DNA from: Alloacidobacterium sp963823845
GTDB taxonomy: Bacteria; Acidobacteriota; Terriglobia; Terriglobales; Acidobacteriaceae
NCBI GenBank assembly: GCA_963823845.1
Contig: CAWGND010000011.1
Location: forward strand, 558,001 to 622,000
DNA length: 64,000 nucleotides
Reading direction: 5' to 3'
Below, one piece after another: positions 9,637-18,947 of the stretch. The translations under genes and the position numbers were made by a program. A model generated the notes under the pieces. That model did no database searches. It saw only the letters and a list, made by a program, of their open reading frames with translations, and was not told the DNA's origin. Positions within the stretch are counted from its first letter, which is position 1, and each line of letters begins with the position of its first letter.

Positions 9637-11631
9637 ATGGAACCATCGATGCCGATTCCCTTGCGTTCTACAAACGTATCTTTCGTATCTTTTCCGCGGA
9701 GTACCCGCTTGCGACTCATGCTTCTGTGCCTGTCGGTGTTGATTTGGGGATCAGCGCTTCAACAGTCGAAGGCCGATGAGTTGTCGTGGTCGCAGAGGAT
9801 GGCTAATTCTACGATCAAGCGGTGGCCAAAGGGGAAATTCCTCCCCGACGAAAAACTGTGGGCCTGGAACTATGAACTGGGCGTGCTGCTGCAAGGCATG
9901 GATGCAGCCTGGTACCACTCTGCAAACGGTTCCTATTACACCTACATCAAGTCATCGATTGATCCGTTCATCAATGAGGATGGCTCCATATCAACCTTCA
10001 AGCCGGAGAACAACGCGCTGGACGATCTGGTGCCTGGGCGCGAGCTACTTCTGCTTTATGGCGTCACTCAGAACGCGAAGTACTACAAGGCGGCAACGCT
10101 GCTTCGGCAGCAGCTGAATACGCATCCACGCACTTCGGATGGAGGCTTTTGGCACAAACAGCGCTATCCGCAGCAGATGTGGCTCGATGGCCTATACATG
10201 GCTGAGCCTTTCTATGCCCAGTATGCCTCGACATTCCACGAGCCGCAGGACTTTGAAGATATTACGAAGCAATTTGTGCTGATGGAGGAGCATTCACGCG
10301 ATCCGAAGACCGGACTTCTATATCACGGGTGGGACGAAACGAAGAAGCAGGTGTGGGCGATGCAGGCGACGGGGATGTCTCCGAACTTCTGGGCGCGCAG
10401 CATGGGCTGGTACATGATGGCCCTCGTCGATACGCTGCCCTATTACAGCGAAAATGATCCCGGCCGGGAAAAACTTCTGGGCATCCTGCAGCGGCTTGCT
10501 GCCGCGGTTGCGAAGTATCAGGACCAGGATAGCGGCCTTTGGTCCGAGGTCGTCGACAAACCCAATGCGAAAGATAACTACTTCGAGTCGTCTGCAGCCT
10601 GCATGTTCACCTATGCGCTGGCCAAGGGAGTGCGACTTGGATATCTCACAACTGCGTATGCTTCAAATGCCTCCAGCGCCTATCAGGGCATTCTAAAACA
10701 CTTCGTGAAGGTGGATTCTGATGGAGAAGTTACCCTCGCCGGCACAGTGAGGGCCGTTGGCCTTGGGACAGATGCGGTTCACGATGGGAGCTATTCCTAC
10801 TCTGTGAGCCAGGAAGTGATCAGCAACGATCCGACGGGCGTGGGCGCTTTTTTGATGGCCAGCGTGGAGATGGAAGCGGCGCAAACCGCGACGCTAGGCC
10901 GGGGCAAAACGATACTGCTCGACGCATGGTTCAACAGCCAGACACGCAAAGATGCCACCGGCGAGATGGTTTCTTACCACTACAAGTGGAATGACTTCAG
11001 CAACAGCGGCTACTCACTGTTCGGTCAGCTGCTGCGCGAGTATGGATTGAAGACCGAAACTCTCTACGAAGCGCCCACCGTACAGAATTTGGGCAAAGCG
11101 CAGATCTATCTGATCGTCTCCCCGGACAACCCTAACTGGAACAAGACCCCGCACTACATGAATGACGACGATGCTTCACGAATTGCAGAGTGGGTAAAGC
11201 AAGGCGGCACGCTTGTGATCATGGAAAATGACCCGAGCCATGCCGACATCGAGCATCTCAATATCCTTGCGGAACATTTTGGCATGCACTTCAACAGCGT
11301 GCTGCGCAATGCGGTCGACGGAGACAAATTTGAAATGGGCAGAATTGATGTCAACGGCAGTGGTCCTATCTTCCAGGCGTCGCACTTCCTTTTCATGAAG
11401 GAGATCTGCACGCTGACCCTCAAGCAGCCTGCCGCCGCGATATGGCGCGACAAAGGCGATGTCCTTCTGGCCGAAGCACGGTACGGTAAAGGCAAAGTAA
11501 TTGGCTTCGTCGATCCGTGGCTCTACAACGAATACACCGATGGCAGAAAGTTGCCTCCGCCCTATGACAACCTTGGAGGCGGCAAAGAATACGTTCGCTG
11601 GCTGCTCGAGCAGCTTTCGGGAAAATATTAG
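9637..11631 (+). CDS. GH105 unsaturated rhamnogalacturonyl hydrolase fused to a glutamine-amidotransferase-like domain
   Basis: A family 88/105 glycoside hydrolase that removes the unsaturated uronate from lyase-generated oligosaccharides by hydrating its double bond. About 664 residues; the start could be ATG 9637, ATG 9649 or GTG 9601, and no ribosome site decides. An N-terminal signal (LMLLCLSVLIWGSA) predicts export. The alpha6/alpha6-barrel half carries the two expected acidic sites, ALDDLVPGRELLLLYG and MWLDGLYMAEPFYAQY, plus WARSMGWYMMALVDTLPYY. From about residue 470 there is a separate alpha/beta domain (AQIYLIVSPDNPNW, ASRIAEWVKQGGTLVIMEND, RYGKGKVIGFVDPWLYNEY). It resembles ThuA/DUF4350-type amidotransferase-like folds and ends in WLLEQLSGKY. 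It leads into kduI 40 bp downstream. Confidence 0.85.
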   Translation: MEPSMPIPLRSTNVSFVSFPRSTRLRLMLLCLSVLIWGSALQQSKADELSWSQRMANSTIKRWPKGKFLPDEKLWAWNYELGVLLQGMDAAWYHSANGSYYTYIKSSIDPFINEDGSISTFKPENNALDDLVPGRELLLLYGVTQNAKYYKAATLLRQQLNTHPRTSDGGFWHKQRYPQQMWLDGLYMAEPFYAQYASTFHEPQDFEDITKQFVLMEEHSRDPKTGLLYHGWDETKKQVWAMQATGMSPNFWARSMGWYMMALVDTLPYYSENDPGREKLLGILQRLAAAVAKYQDQDSGLWSEVVDKPNAKDNYFESSAACMFTYALAKGVRLGYLTTAYASNASSAYQGILKHFVKVDSDGEVTLAGTVRAVGLGTDAVHDGSYSYSVSQEVISNDPTGVGAFLMASVEMEAAQTATLGRGKTILLDAWFNSQTRKDATGEMVSYHYKWNDFSNSGYSLFGQLLREYGLKTETLYEAPTVQNLGKAQIYLIVSPDNPNWNKTPHYMNDDDASRIAEWVKQGGTLVIMENDPSHADIEHLNILAEHFGMHFNSVLRNAVDGDKFEMGRIDVNGSGPIFQASHFLFMKEICTLTLKQPAAAIWRDKGDVLLAEARYGKGKVIGFVDPWLYNEYTDGRKLPPPYDNLGGGKEYVRWLLEQLSGKY

Positions 11632-11671
11632 TGTGCTATCTGCATGACTTTGAAGAAACTCGGGGACAATT

Positions 11672-12502
11672 ATGAAAACGCACTTACTCGCTGATCCGGT
11701 TCGATATCTACGCATGACAACGTCAGAGCTGCGAGAGTCCTTCTTAATTGGCTGTCTGTATCAACCTGGATCTATTCAGATGGCGTATGTCGATCTGGAC
11801 CGCGCGGTCGTCGGCATGGCGGCGCCACAAGCGCAAGCGCTGCCCCTGCCAACCGACGACTCGTTAAAGTGCAGCTACTTCACCGAGCGCCGTGAACTGG
11901 GTGTGTTGAATATTGGAGGAAAGGGCAGCGTAGCCGTCGGCGACAAGAGACATACTCTGGAGAACCTCGACTGCTTGTACGTTGGACGAGGAAATCCGGA
12001 CGTCTCGTTTTTTTCCGAGGAAGCCGGTATCTGTGCAATTTTCTATCTTCTCAGCTATCCAGCACATACCAGCTATCCGACAACTCTTATCCGTAAAGAG
12101 CAAGCCAACCCGACAGAACTAGGCTCCCCAGAAACAAGCAATAAGAGGACTATTTACAAATATGTGTTCCTTGGCGGCGCAAAGAGCTGTCAGCTGGTGA
12201 TGGGCGTGACTCATCTTCATTCCGGCAGCGTGTGGAATACGATGCCGCCTCATACTCACATGCGCCGCTCAGAGCTCTACATGTACTTCAACCTCGCTCC
12301 AGAAACGCGTGTCTTCCACCTGATGGGGCCCAGTGAAGAAACTCGACATCTGGTGATGCGGAACTATGAAGTTGCGGTTTCACCCGGCTGGTCGATTCAT
12401 GCGGGTGCGGGAACCTGCGCATACAGCTTCTGCTGGGGCATGGGTGGAGAAAACCAGGATTATGCCGACATGGACCCCGTTCCGATTGATGGGTTGCAGT
12501 AG
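11672..12502 (+). CDS. kduI: 5-dehydro-4-deoxy-D-glucuronate isomerase (KduI)
   Basis: Isomerises 5-keto-4-deoxyuronate, the spontaneous product of unsaturated uronate release, to 2,5-diketo-3-deoxygluconate. The length of 276 residues matches the family. The beginning MKTHLLADPVRYLRMTTSEL, the metal-site sequence MPPHTHMRRSELYMYF (about 190-205) and the ending GGENQDYADMDPVPI are characteristic. It follows GH105 on the same strand by 40 bp and is followed by a cupin gene 12 bp later, so they are probably co-transcribed. KduD, the next enzyme of the pathway, is encoded on the opposite strand at 14115. Confidence 0.96.
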   Translation: MKTHLLADPVRYLRMTTSELRESFLIGCLYQPGSIQMAYVDLDRAVVGMAAPQAQALPLPTDDSLKCSYFTERRELGVLNIGGKGSVAVGDKRHTLENLDCLYVGRGNPDVSFFSEEAGICAIFYLLSYPAHTSYPTTLIRKEQANPTELGSPETSNKRTIYKYVFLGGAKSCQLVMGVTHLHSGSVWNTMPPHTHMRRSELYMYFNLAPETRVFHLMGPSEETRHLVMRNYEVAVSPGWSIHAGAGTCAYSFCWGMGGENQDYADMDPVPIDGLQ

Positions 12503-12514
12503 TCAGGAGAGGTG

Positions 12515-12988
12515 ATGAAAAAACAACTCATAGCTTTATGTACGCTTCCGCTGTTGAGTGTCCTTGCGATCGCACAAAGCATTTCCAAAAAAGCCGACTA
12601 TTTCTCGGCGCAGGATATACAAAAACAGCTAGCCGATCTTGCTCCGAAGGCTCAATCGTCCGGCAGCAGCGGGTCAACGCTGGGCGACTATACAAGCCAT
12701 CAGTTGAAATTGTCCGTGCGCAATGCCAGCGGCGGCGCCGAAATACATGCCCACTATGACGATGTGTTTGTCGTCACGCAGGGTCAGGCGACTTTAATCA
12801 CCGGCGGCGCTGTCGACGATCCAAAAACAGGCGACGATGGAGAAACAAAAGGCACCAGCATTCGGAATGGCAATACGCAGCTGATTTCAGTCGGTGATGT
12901 GGTGCACATCCCCGCTGGCATGCCGCACCAGGTAAAGATTGCTCAGGGGACCGTGTTCAGCACTATCGTTGTAAAGGTACGAGAATAG
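12515..12988 (+). CDS. Exported single-domain cupin protein
   Basis: A small beta-barrel protein of 157 residues with a signal peptide (MKKQLIALCTLPLLSVLAIAQ). AGGAG at 12505-12509 sits 5 bases before ATG 12515, favouring this over the GTG at 12512. Cupin motif 1 has HAHYDDVFVVTQGQATLITG and motif 2 has GDVVHIPAGMPHQVKI, giving His ligands for one metal. The function is unknown. Cupins near kdu genes can assist uronate ring opening or sensing, but that is inference from position. It converges on the IclR gene at 13071. Confidence 0.85.
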   Translation: MKKQLIALCTLPLLSVLAIAQSISKKADYFSAQDIQKQLADLAPKAQSSGSSGSTLGDYTSHQLKLSVRNASGGAEIHAHYDDVFVVTQGQATLITGGAVDDPKTGDDGETKGTSIRNGNTQLISVGDVVHIPAGMPHQVKIAQGTVFSTIVVKVRE

Positions 12989-13070
12989 CGATTTGGCTTC
13001 CGCGCCGGTATTCAACAAACGCGCTGAATTTGCTTTTGCCTGTCAATCCTCATTGGTCACCTGTGCAGAT

Positions 13071-13928
13071 TCAATTGCCGTAGTGATGAAACACCGGCGA
13101 GCTGTATCTTGACCGCCGCCGGTCATGGATACCCAGCATGCGGGAAATCTCGTTGCAGCAGCGAATCAGCTTCTCAGCGATACCGGGAACGCTCTGCACG
13201 GTAATCCGCGAGGCTGGTCCGGAGACGCTGACGGCTGCGATTGGATATCGGTTCTCGTCAAAAATCGGCGCACCGACACAGCGCACGCCCACTTCAATTT
13301 CCTCATCGTCAATGGCGAAGCCGCGCTTCTTCACGCGCTCGAGTGACTTCAGCAGCGCCTCGCGCGAGCAGAGGGTTTTCGAAGTAAATCGCGTGAATTT
13401 GATTTTGCTGAGAACCTCTTCGCGCAAGTCGTCTGGCAAGAAAGCCAGCATTGCTTTGCCCATTGACGTGCAGTAGACAGGATTGGACGTGCCCGATTTC
13501 GACGTCATACAGACTCTGCGGTTGGGCTCAACCTTATCGAGATAGACGACCTTCGTTCTTTGCAAAACGCTCAGGTGCACGGTTTCGCCGACCTCCATCG
13601 CGAGGCGGCGGAAGAAAGGCTGCACGCGGTCGCGCAGGTCAATCTGCTCGACCGCCCTGTTGCCCAGCTCATACAGCTTGAGTCCAAGCCGAAAGCGCCC
13701 TTCCGGGGTTCGCTCAATCATCGACGTGCGCTCCAGCACAATCAGAGATCTGTGTGCGGTGCTTTTATGAAGGCCCATCCGTGCGCAGATTTCCGCAAGG
13801 CTGAGTGGAACATCGCTCTCGCTCAACATGTCCAGCAATGCCACGACACGGTCTATGCTTTGCAACTTATAGGGATCCGCATTTTTACCGGATTCAATTT
13901 CGGATTGCGGCATCATTACGGTACTCAT
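13071..13928 (-). CDS. IclR-family transcriptional regulator (KdgR-like by context)
   Basis: A regulator of 285 residues. An N-terminal winged helix-turn-helix (LSLAEICARMGLHKSTAHRS, about 41-60) is followed by the IclR effector-binding domain (GETVHLSVLQRTKVVYLDKV, SGTSNPVYCTSMGKAMLAFL, GFAIDDEEIEVGVRCVGAPI). GGAGG lies 6 bases before ATG 13928, supporting the start. The family includes KdgR, which senses 2-keto-3-deoxygluconate. The gene sits between kduI/cupin and kduD/kdgA/kdgK, so control of this island is the natural reading, though not proven. The effector could equally be rhamnose or another uronate. Confidence 0.92.
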   Translation of the reverse strand: MSTVMMPQSEIESGKNADPYKLQSIDRVVALLDMLSESDVPLSLAEICARMGLHKSTAHRSLIVLERTSMIERTPEGRFRLGLKLYELGNRAVEQIDLRDRVQPFFRRLAMEVGETVHLSVLQRTKVVYLDKVEPNRRVCMTSKSGTSNPVYCTSMGKAMLAFLPDDLREEVLSKIKFTRFTSKTLCSREALLKSLERVKKRGFAIDDEEIEVGVRCVGAPIFDENRYPIAAVSVSGPASRITVQSVPGIAEKLIRCCNEISRMLGIHDRRRSRYSSPVFHHYGN

Positions 13929-14114
13929 AACGTTCCTCCGGAGGCTTTCATTTCAGCCGTGCATTGTACTGCGCATCTCATCAACAGCTACTCCAGGCGC
14001 GCCCGGGCGCATAATCTTCGCGATAAGGGTTGAAAACGTCAAGGACTTCTGAATCCTCAAGAGCGGAGGGCCTGATGTTCCATGCCGGGAACCACGAAGC
14101 TGTCGCCTGGTTCC

Positions 14115-14879
14115 TCATCGCGCCATCCAGCCACCGTCGACGACCAATACCTCCCCATTGACGTAGTCGCTGGCAGATGAAGCCAGAAAGACAGCGGCTC
14201 CGGCCAGATCCTCAGGCTCGCCCCAGCGCTGCGCCGGTATGCGTTCCAGAATCTGGCGATTGCGGATTTCATCTTTCTGCAGCGCAGATGTATTCTCGGT
14301 GCGGAAATAGCCAGGTGCGATCGCATTGATCTGCACGCCGCGACACGCCCACTCATTTGCCAGGGCCTTTGTAAGCTGAGCCACACCGCCTTTGGAGGCT
14401 GCATAGGCGGGCACGCGAATGCCTCCCTGAAACGAGAGCAATGAGGCGATATTGATGATTTTTCCCCGGCCCTGCTTCAACATCTCAACTCCCGCAAGCT
14501 GCGAGAGGCGAAACACACTTGTGAGATTGACTTGCAGCACGGTATTCCACGCATTTGATGCAAATGCCTCAGCAGTGTCCCGGTGAATCATTCCAGCGTT
14601 ATTGACCAAAATATCGGGAGAACCAACAGCGGCAACGACAGCGTCGAAGAGTTTGTCTGCTCCACCGGCGAGGCTCAGATCCGCAGAAATGCTTTGCGAG
14701 GTCTTCCCCATCGCTCGAATCTGTTCTGCTGTCGCTTCCGCGGGACGCCGATTGCCATGACAGGCCACGGTCGCTCCGGCCTCAGCAAGAGCAATGGCAA
14801 TCGCCGCGCCCAACCCACTGGCTGCGCCTGTCACAAGGGCTGTTTTTCCATCCAGACTAAAGCGATCTAAGATCCCCAT
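14115..14879 (-). CDS. kduD: 2-deoxy-D-gluconate/2,5-diketo-3-deoxygluconate 3-dehydrogenase (KduD), SDR
   Basis: Classical short-chain dehydrogenase that reduces 2,5-diketo-3-deoxygluconate to 2-keto-3-deoxygluconate with NAD(P)H. It starts at the internal Met of MGILDRFSLDGKTALVTGAA, since 254 residues is the family length and the 29 codons upstream look non-coding. The cofactor loop GAASGLGAAI, NNAGMIHRD, the Ser of NIASLLSFQGG and the YAASK active site (about 151-155) are all present, and the ending YVNGEVLVVDGGWMAR is typical of KduD. It lies downstream of kdgA and kdgK on the same strand, with a 148-bp gap that may hold a separate promoter. Confidence 0.93.
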   Translation of the reverse strand: MGILDRFSLDGKTALVTGAASGLGAAIAIALAEAGATVACHGNRRPAEATAEQIRAMGKTSQSISADLSLAGGADKLFDAVVAAVGSPDILVNNAGMIHRDTAEAFASNAWNTVLQVNLTSVFRLSQLAGVEMLKQGRGKIINIASLLSFQGGIRVPAYAASKGGVAQLTKALANEWACRGVQINAIAPGYFRTENTSALQKDEIRNRQILERIPAQRWGEPEDLAGAAVFLASSASDYVNGEVLVVDGGWMAR

Positions 14880-15027
14880 GAAGATTGCCTGCTCGAATCG
14901 CGGTACGCCGTTCCGTCCAGCGCACTCGACGTACGCATTGTTTTTGTTAGGGAAAACGGTTGTCAACTATCCAAAAAACTCGCGGGATGCATTTTAAGGA
15001 CTATCGTACCGTTATCCGGTCGATCTC

Positions 15028-15672
15028 TTATGCACGGGCCTGCCTAATGATTTCCAGATAAGAGCGCGCCGCATTTGTGACAAGCTCCGGTCGACCATCG
15101 GCAATGGCCTTCGTATTCACCAGATCAGTTCCAACGCCCAAAGCACGAGCACCCGCTTTCAGGAATTCCGCCGCGGTCTGCTGTGTCACTCCGCCGGTCG
15201 GGATTAGTTGTAATTCCGGAAAAGGTGCGAGCAGGGCCTTCAGATAACTGGCGCCTCCAACAGCGGAGCAGGGAAAAACCTTGACATAGTCCGCGCCCGC
15301 ATTCCACGCGGTGATGACCTCTGTTGGAGTAAGCGCTCCGGGAATGGAAACCTTTCCGAGTTCTTTTGTCTTTGCGATAACTTCCGGATGCAGGCTTGGA
15401 CTGACAACGAACTCAGCACCTGCTTCAATCGTTGCCGCCGCCTGTGCTGCAGTGGTAACAGTTCCCGATCCGAGAAGCAGCTGATTGCCGTATTTCCGCT
15501 TCAAGACCCGCAACAAATCGATGGCTCCGGGCACGGTCATGGTGACTTCTACAACCGTCACCCCACCTGCGATCATTGCATCTACAATCGCGTGCCCCAT
15601 TTCCTCTGATTGCGCCCGTAAAACAGGCACAAGGCAAATGCGTTCTATCTCTGCTTTTATTTCTGCTGACAT
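15028..15672 (-). CDS. eda: 2-dehydro-3-deoxy-6-phosphogluconate / 4-hydroxy-2-oxoglutarate aldolase
   Basis: Class I aldolase that cleaves KDPG to pyruvate and glyceraldehyde-3-phosphate, the last step of the uronate branch. The start is ATG 15672, giving 214 residues: CAGGAGAGAA lies directly upstream, and the 13 codons before it only overlap the end of the kinase region. Motifs include VPVLRAQSEEMG, TVTTAAQAAATIEAGAEFVV, the Schiff-base Lys in DYVKVFPCS, IPTGGVTQQTAAEFLKAGA and VGTDLV. It follows the KDG kinase gene by 13 bp, so the two are co-transcribed. Confidence 0.93.
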   Translation of the reverse strand: MSAEIKAEIERICLVPVLRAQSEEMGHAIVDAMIAGGVTVVEVTMTVPGAIDLLRVLKRKYGNQLLLGSGTVTTAAQAAATIEAGAEFVVSPSLHPEVIAKTKELGKVSIPGALTPTEVITAWNAGADYVKVFPCSAVGGASYLKALLAPFPELQLIPTGGVTQQTAAEFLKAGARALGVGTDLVNTKAIADGRPELVTNAARSYLEIIRQARA

Positions 15673-15685
15673 TTCTCTCCTGTAT

Positions 15686-16783
15686 TCATCGTGCGATACG
15701 CGCCGATCCACCTTTCATCACGAGCTCTACTTCCGCATAGTTAGCCATACTGGTGTCGCCGGGCGTTGTCATGGCGAGGGCTCCATGGGCCACTCCGCAG
15801 CGAACTGCCCAGTCTATTGGCTTGCCTGCGAGAATCCCGTAGATCAATCCGGATGCGAAAGAATCGCCGCCCCCGACGCGATCCAGAATATCGACTTCGC
15901 GCTGCGGGACGTGAACAAGCTCGTCTTGGTAGAGCGCAATTGCACCCCACGCGTTGCGGCTTGCGGTATGCGCGGTGCGCAAGGTTGTCGCAATCATTTT
16001 CAGGTTCGGATAAGCGGCTGCCAGATCGCGCAGCATCTTTTCGTAACTGGCGATCGGTAGCTCTTTGAAGTCTTCGGTAACGCCTTCGAGAGCAACTCCC
16101 AGCATTGCTGAGAAATCCTCTTCGTTGCCGAGAAGAAGATCGACCTTGCGCACCAGTTCGCGATTTACCTCCTGCGCCTTGGCCTTGCCGCCGATTGCCT
16201 TCCAAAGCGAATTGCGGTAGTTCAGGTCGTAGGAAATGATGGTTCCAAATTTTCTGGCCGCATCCATCGACTCGGCGGCAACTGCAGGCGTTGTCCCTGA
16301 CAGCGCGGCGAAAATTCCTCCCGTGTGGAACCACCTCGACCCATTCTGCGGACCGAAAATAGACTCCCAGTCGAAGTCTCCTCGCTGCGTTTTCGAGATT
16401 GCCGTATGACCGCGGTCAGAGCACCCGACGGCGGCACGTACTCCATAGCCGCGCTCGGTGAAATTCAGCCCATTGCGGACCGTGCGTCCCACGCCATCGT
16501 AGTTGACCCAGCGAAGGAGCGAGGTATCCACGCCGCCTTGCAGGATGAAGTCCTCGATGAGGCGGCCGACAGGATTGTCTGCGAAGGCGGTCGCTACGGC
16601 GGTTCGGAGACCAAAGCAACGGCGAAGGCCGCGCGCTACATTGTATTCTCCGCCGCCTTCCCACGCGGTAAACTGCCTTGCCGTGTGAATGCGTCCCTCG
16701 CCGGGATCGAGCCGCAACATGACTTCACCCAGACTTACACTGTCCCATCGGTATGCTTCAGTCTTCAAAACAATCGGCTGCAT
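15686..16783 (-). CDS. kdgK: 2-dehydro-3-deoxygluconokinase (PfkB family)
   Basis: Ribokinase-family kinase phosphorylating 2-keto-3-deoxygluconate to KDPG. The 365 residues contain the first PfkB signature (WEGGGEYNVARGLRRCFG, about 41-58), a mid-protein substrate lid, the dinucleotide-binding region (DLLLGNEEDF) and the catalytic second signature DRVGGGDSFASGLIYG with its base Asp. Context defines the substrate: it is upstream of and co-directional with the KDPG aldolase and KduD. It is divergent from the secreted amylase gene, with only 75 bp between starts, so the promoters must be close or overlapping. Confidence 0.93.
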   Translation of the reverse strand: MQPIVLKTEAYRWDSVSLGEVMLRLDPGEGRIHTARQFTAWEGGGEYNVARGLRRCFGLRTAVATAFADNPVGRLIEDFILQGGVDTSLLRWVNYDGVGRTVRNGLNFTERGYGVRAAVGCSDRGHTAISKTQRGDFDWESIFGPQNGSRWFHTGGIFAALSGTTPAVAAESMDAARKFGTIISYDLNYRNSLWKAIGGKAKAQEVNRELVRKVDLLLGNEEDFSAMLGVALEGVTEDFKELPIASYEKMLRDLAAAYPNLKMIATTLRTAHTASRNAWGAIALYQDELVHVPQREVDILDRVGGGDSFASGLIYGILAGKPIDWAVRCGVAHGALAMTTPGDTSMANYAEVELVMKGGSARIAR

Positions 16784-16858
16784 TGTGCTTCCTCACGGTT
16801 AATAATAAGCGCGGCCGATTTCAGATCGAGGGGGTACAGTCTTACAGGGGCAATCGAG

Positions 16859-18751
16859 ATGCGACTAGGACCCTTATTGACTACCGGAATCGCGCTGGCG
16901 CTCTGTGGACACAGCCTGAACCGGACGGAATCAAAGCGAGCGGCGGCGGCAGAAGGACTACCGGTCATCCAAAGAATCGATCCGCCGAACTGGTGGCCCG
17001 ATCTACCGCCGCCAGTGCTGTTGCTTTACGGTGAACATTTGCAGGACGCGAACTTTCGCGTCGAAGGTCAAGACGTCGCATTGAAGAAAAGCGCAACGTC
17101 AGACAACGGGCACTGGGCCTTCCTGTGGCTTGATACGACCAACGCCGCAGCGCAAACTCTCACCATCATTGCTTCAGACGCAGGCGGTTCCACCAAGGCG
17201 CAGTATCGGCTTGCGCAACGTACACCGCCTGCCCGACGCTATCAGGGGTTCTCTGCGCGCGATGCCATGTACCTCATCATGACGGACCGCTTTGCCGATG
17301 GCAACACGGCAAACGATTCCCTGGGCGGAGACGACGGAGGACGCAACATCCCCCGCGGCTGGCATGGCGGCGACTTCCAGGGAATCGAAAATCATTTGGA
17401 CTATCTTCAGCAACTGGGCGTGACCGCGCTATGGACGACGCCCATCACCAGCAATGCTGGAATGACCGATTCCTATCACGGTTATGGAACAACAGACATG
17501 TATGCCGTCGACCCACACTTTGGGTCGATCGCGGACTACCAGAAGCTGGCCGATGCGTTGCATGCGCGCGGCATGAAGATCGTGTTGGACATGGTGCCAA
17601 ATCATGTTGGCGTTCGTATTCCGTGGGTCGAAGACCCGCCTGCGCCAGAATGGTTCCACGGCACGCTGCAGCAGCACTTGCACCCCATATCGCCATTTCG
17701 GTATTTGCCCGATCCTCACGCTGCTCCCCTGGATTCAGCCAACATTAGGGAAGGATGGTTTACCGATTCGCTGCCCGATTTGAATCAGGAGAATCCACTG
17801 GTATCGCAGTACCTGATTCAAAACGCGATCTGGTGGATTGAGACCGCTGGGCTGGACGGCCTAAGGCTCGATACTTTTCCTTACGTCGGCCGACAATTCT
17901 GGACTGACTTCCATCGACAGCTTCATGCCCTATATCCGCATCTGACAACCGTTGGAGAGGTGTTCACGCCCGATCCGACGATCACCTCTTATTTTGCGGG
18001 AGGATCGGAGCATGCAGGCGTGGACACGGGCCTCGACACTCCCTTCGACTTCCCCGTCTACTTCACGCTGCGCGATGTGTTTCTGCATCACAAGCCAATG
18101 ACAGCGCTCGAAGACACATTGCGCCAGGACTGGCTATATCCTCATCCCGAAAGATTAGTGACCTTTCTCGGGAACCACGACACAACACGCTTTCTCTCCG
18201 AGCCGGGCGCGCGCATTGCTGATCTGAAAGTCGCATTCGGCCTACTTGCCACCATGCGCGGGATGCCGCAAGTCTATAGCGGGGACGAGGTTGCTATGCG
18301 CGGCGGCCCAGACCCGGACAACCGCCATGATTTTCCGGGTGGATTTCCTGGCGATGCGAAAAGTGCATTCACCGCCCAAGGCCGCACGCCTGAACAGCAA
18401 GACGTCTTCGCCTGGCTTCAGGGTTTGCTGCAACTTCGATCTAAAGAAGCCGCCCTCATTGAAGGGCAGCAACAAAATATCTTCGCCGATGATACGGCTT
18501 TCGTGTTTCTGCGCGGTTCCGACCTCGAAGCCGGGTGCACGAATGCCGATTCGAAACATCTGCTGGTCATCGCAGGCAAGAATGACACTCCGAGGCATAT
18601 GCAACTGAAGACAGATCAAACAGCACTCGTTGGGTGTGAGCACTACGAACAGCTATATCCCTCTCAGCCGGCAAGTATTGTCTACAAGAGTAATTCCCTG
18701 GAAGTCACTCTGCCTCCCGACGGATTTGTCATCTATCGTGCTACTCCATGA
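16859..18751 (+). CDS. Exported GH13 alpha-amylase-family glycosidase with N-terminal Ig-like domain
   Basis: Glycoside hydrolase of about 630 residues acting on alpha-glucans (cyclomaltodextrinase/neopullulanase-like subfamily). The ATG at 16859 opens a signal peptide (MRLGPLLTTGIALALCGHSL). The reading frame extends further upstream, but there it is antisense to kdgK. An N-terminal beta-sandwich (about 35-125) precedes the TIM barrel. All four GH13 regions are seen: VLDMVPNHVG; GLDGLRLDTF with the nucleophile Asp; TVGEVF with the acid/base Glu; FLGNHD with the stabilising Asp. The C-terminal beta domain ends at LPPDGFVIYRATP. It is the only alpha-glucan gene in an island otherwise devoted to pectin and rhamnose. 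Confidence 0.9.
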   Translation: MRLGPLLTTGIALALCGHSLNRTESKRAAAAEGLPVIQRIDPPNWWPDLPPPVLLLYGEHLQDANFRVEGQDVALKKSATSDNGHWAFLWLDTTNAAAQTLTIIASDAGGSTKAQYRLAQRTPPARRYQGFSARDAMYLIMTDRFADGNTANDSLGGDDGGRNIPRGWHGGDFQGIENHLDYLQQLGVTALWTTPITSNAGMTDSYHGYGTTDMYAVDPHFGSIADYQKLADALHARGMKIVLDMVPNHVGVRIPWVEDPPAPEWFHGTLQQHLHPISPFRYLPDPHAAPLDSANIREGWFTDSLPDLNQENPLVSQYLIQNAIWWIETAGLDGLRLDTFPYVGRQFWTDFHRQLHALYPHLTTVGEVFTPDPTITSYFAGGSEHAGVDTGLDTPFDFPVYFTLRDVFLHHKPMTALEDTLRQDWLYPHPERLVTFLGNHDTTRFLSEPGARIADLKVAFGLLATMRGMPQVYSGDEVAMRGGPDPDNRHDFPGGFPGDAKSAFTAQGRTPEQQDVFAWLQGLLQLRSKEAALIEGQQQNIFADDTAFVFLRGSDLEAGCTNADSKHLLVIAGKNDTPRHMQLKTDQTALVGCEHYEQLYPSQPASIVYKSNSLEVTLPPDGFVIYRATP

Positions 18752-18947
18752 GAGGTTGATGACAGACGACTTATGACAAATTCAGTCCGAATATAACTGT
18801 GCTTTTGAAGCTGACAACGGATCAGGCGCAAATCAAGGAAGAAGAAACGTTTCGAATGGTGAATAGATTACAATGCACAGGTTCATCACGACGCCTCGGA
18901 CTGGGCGGGAATCAAGCTGCGACCGGCTTGGTTGAGGAGAACAATTC

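Noticed and set aside
14959..14967. GTTGTCAAC near-palindrome upstream of kduD, considered as an IclR operator
   Set aside because: Short, single copy and no matching site upstream of the other uronate genes.
16325..16858. 178-codon upstream extension of the amylase frame
   Set aside because: Antisense to kdgK and lacks amylase-like sequence; a signal peptide begins at ATG 16859.
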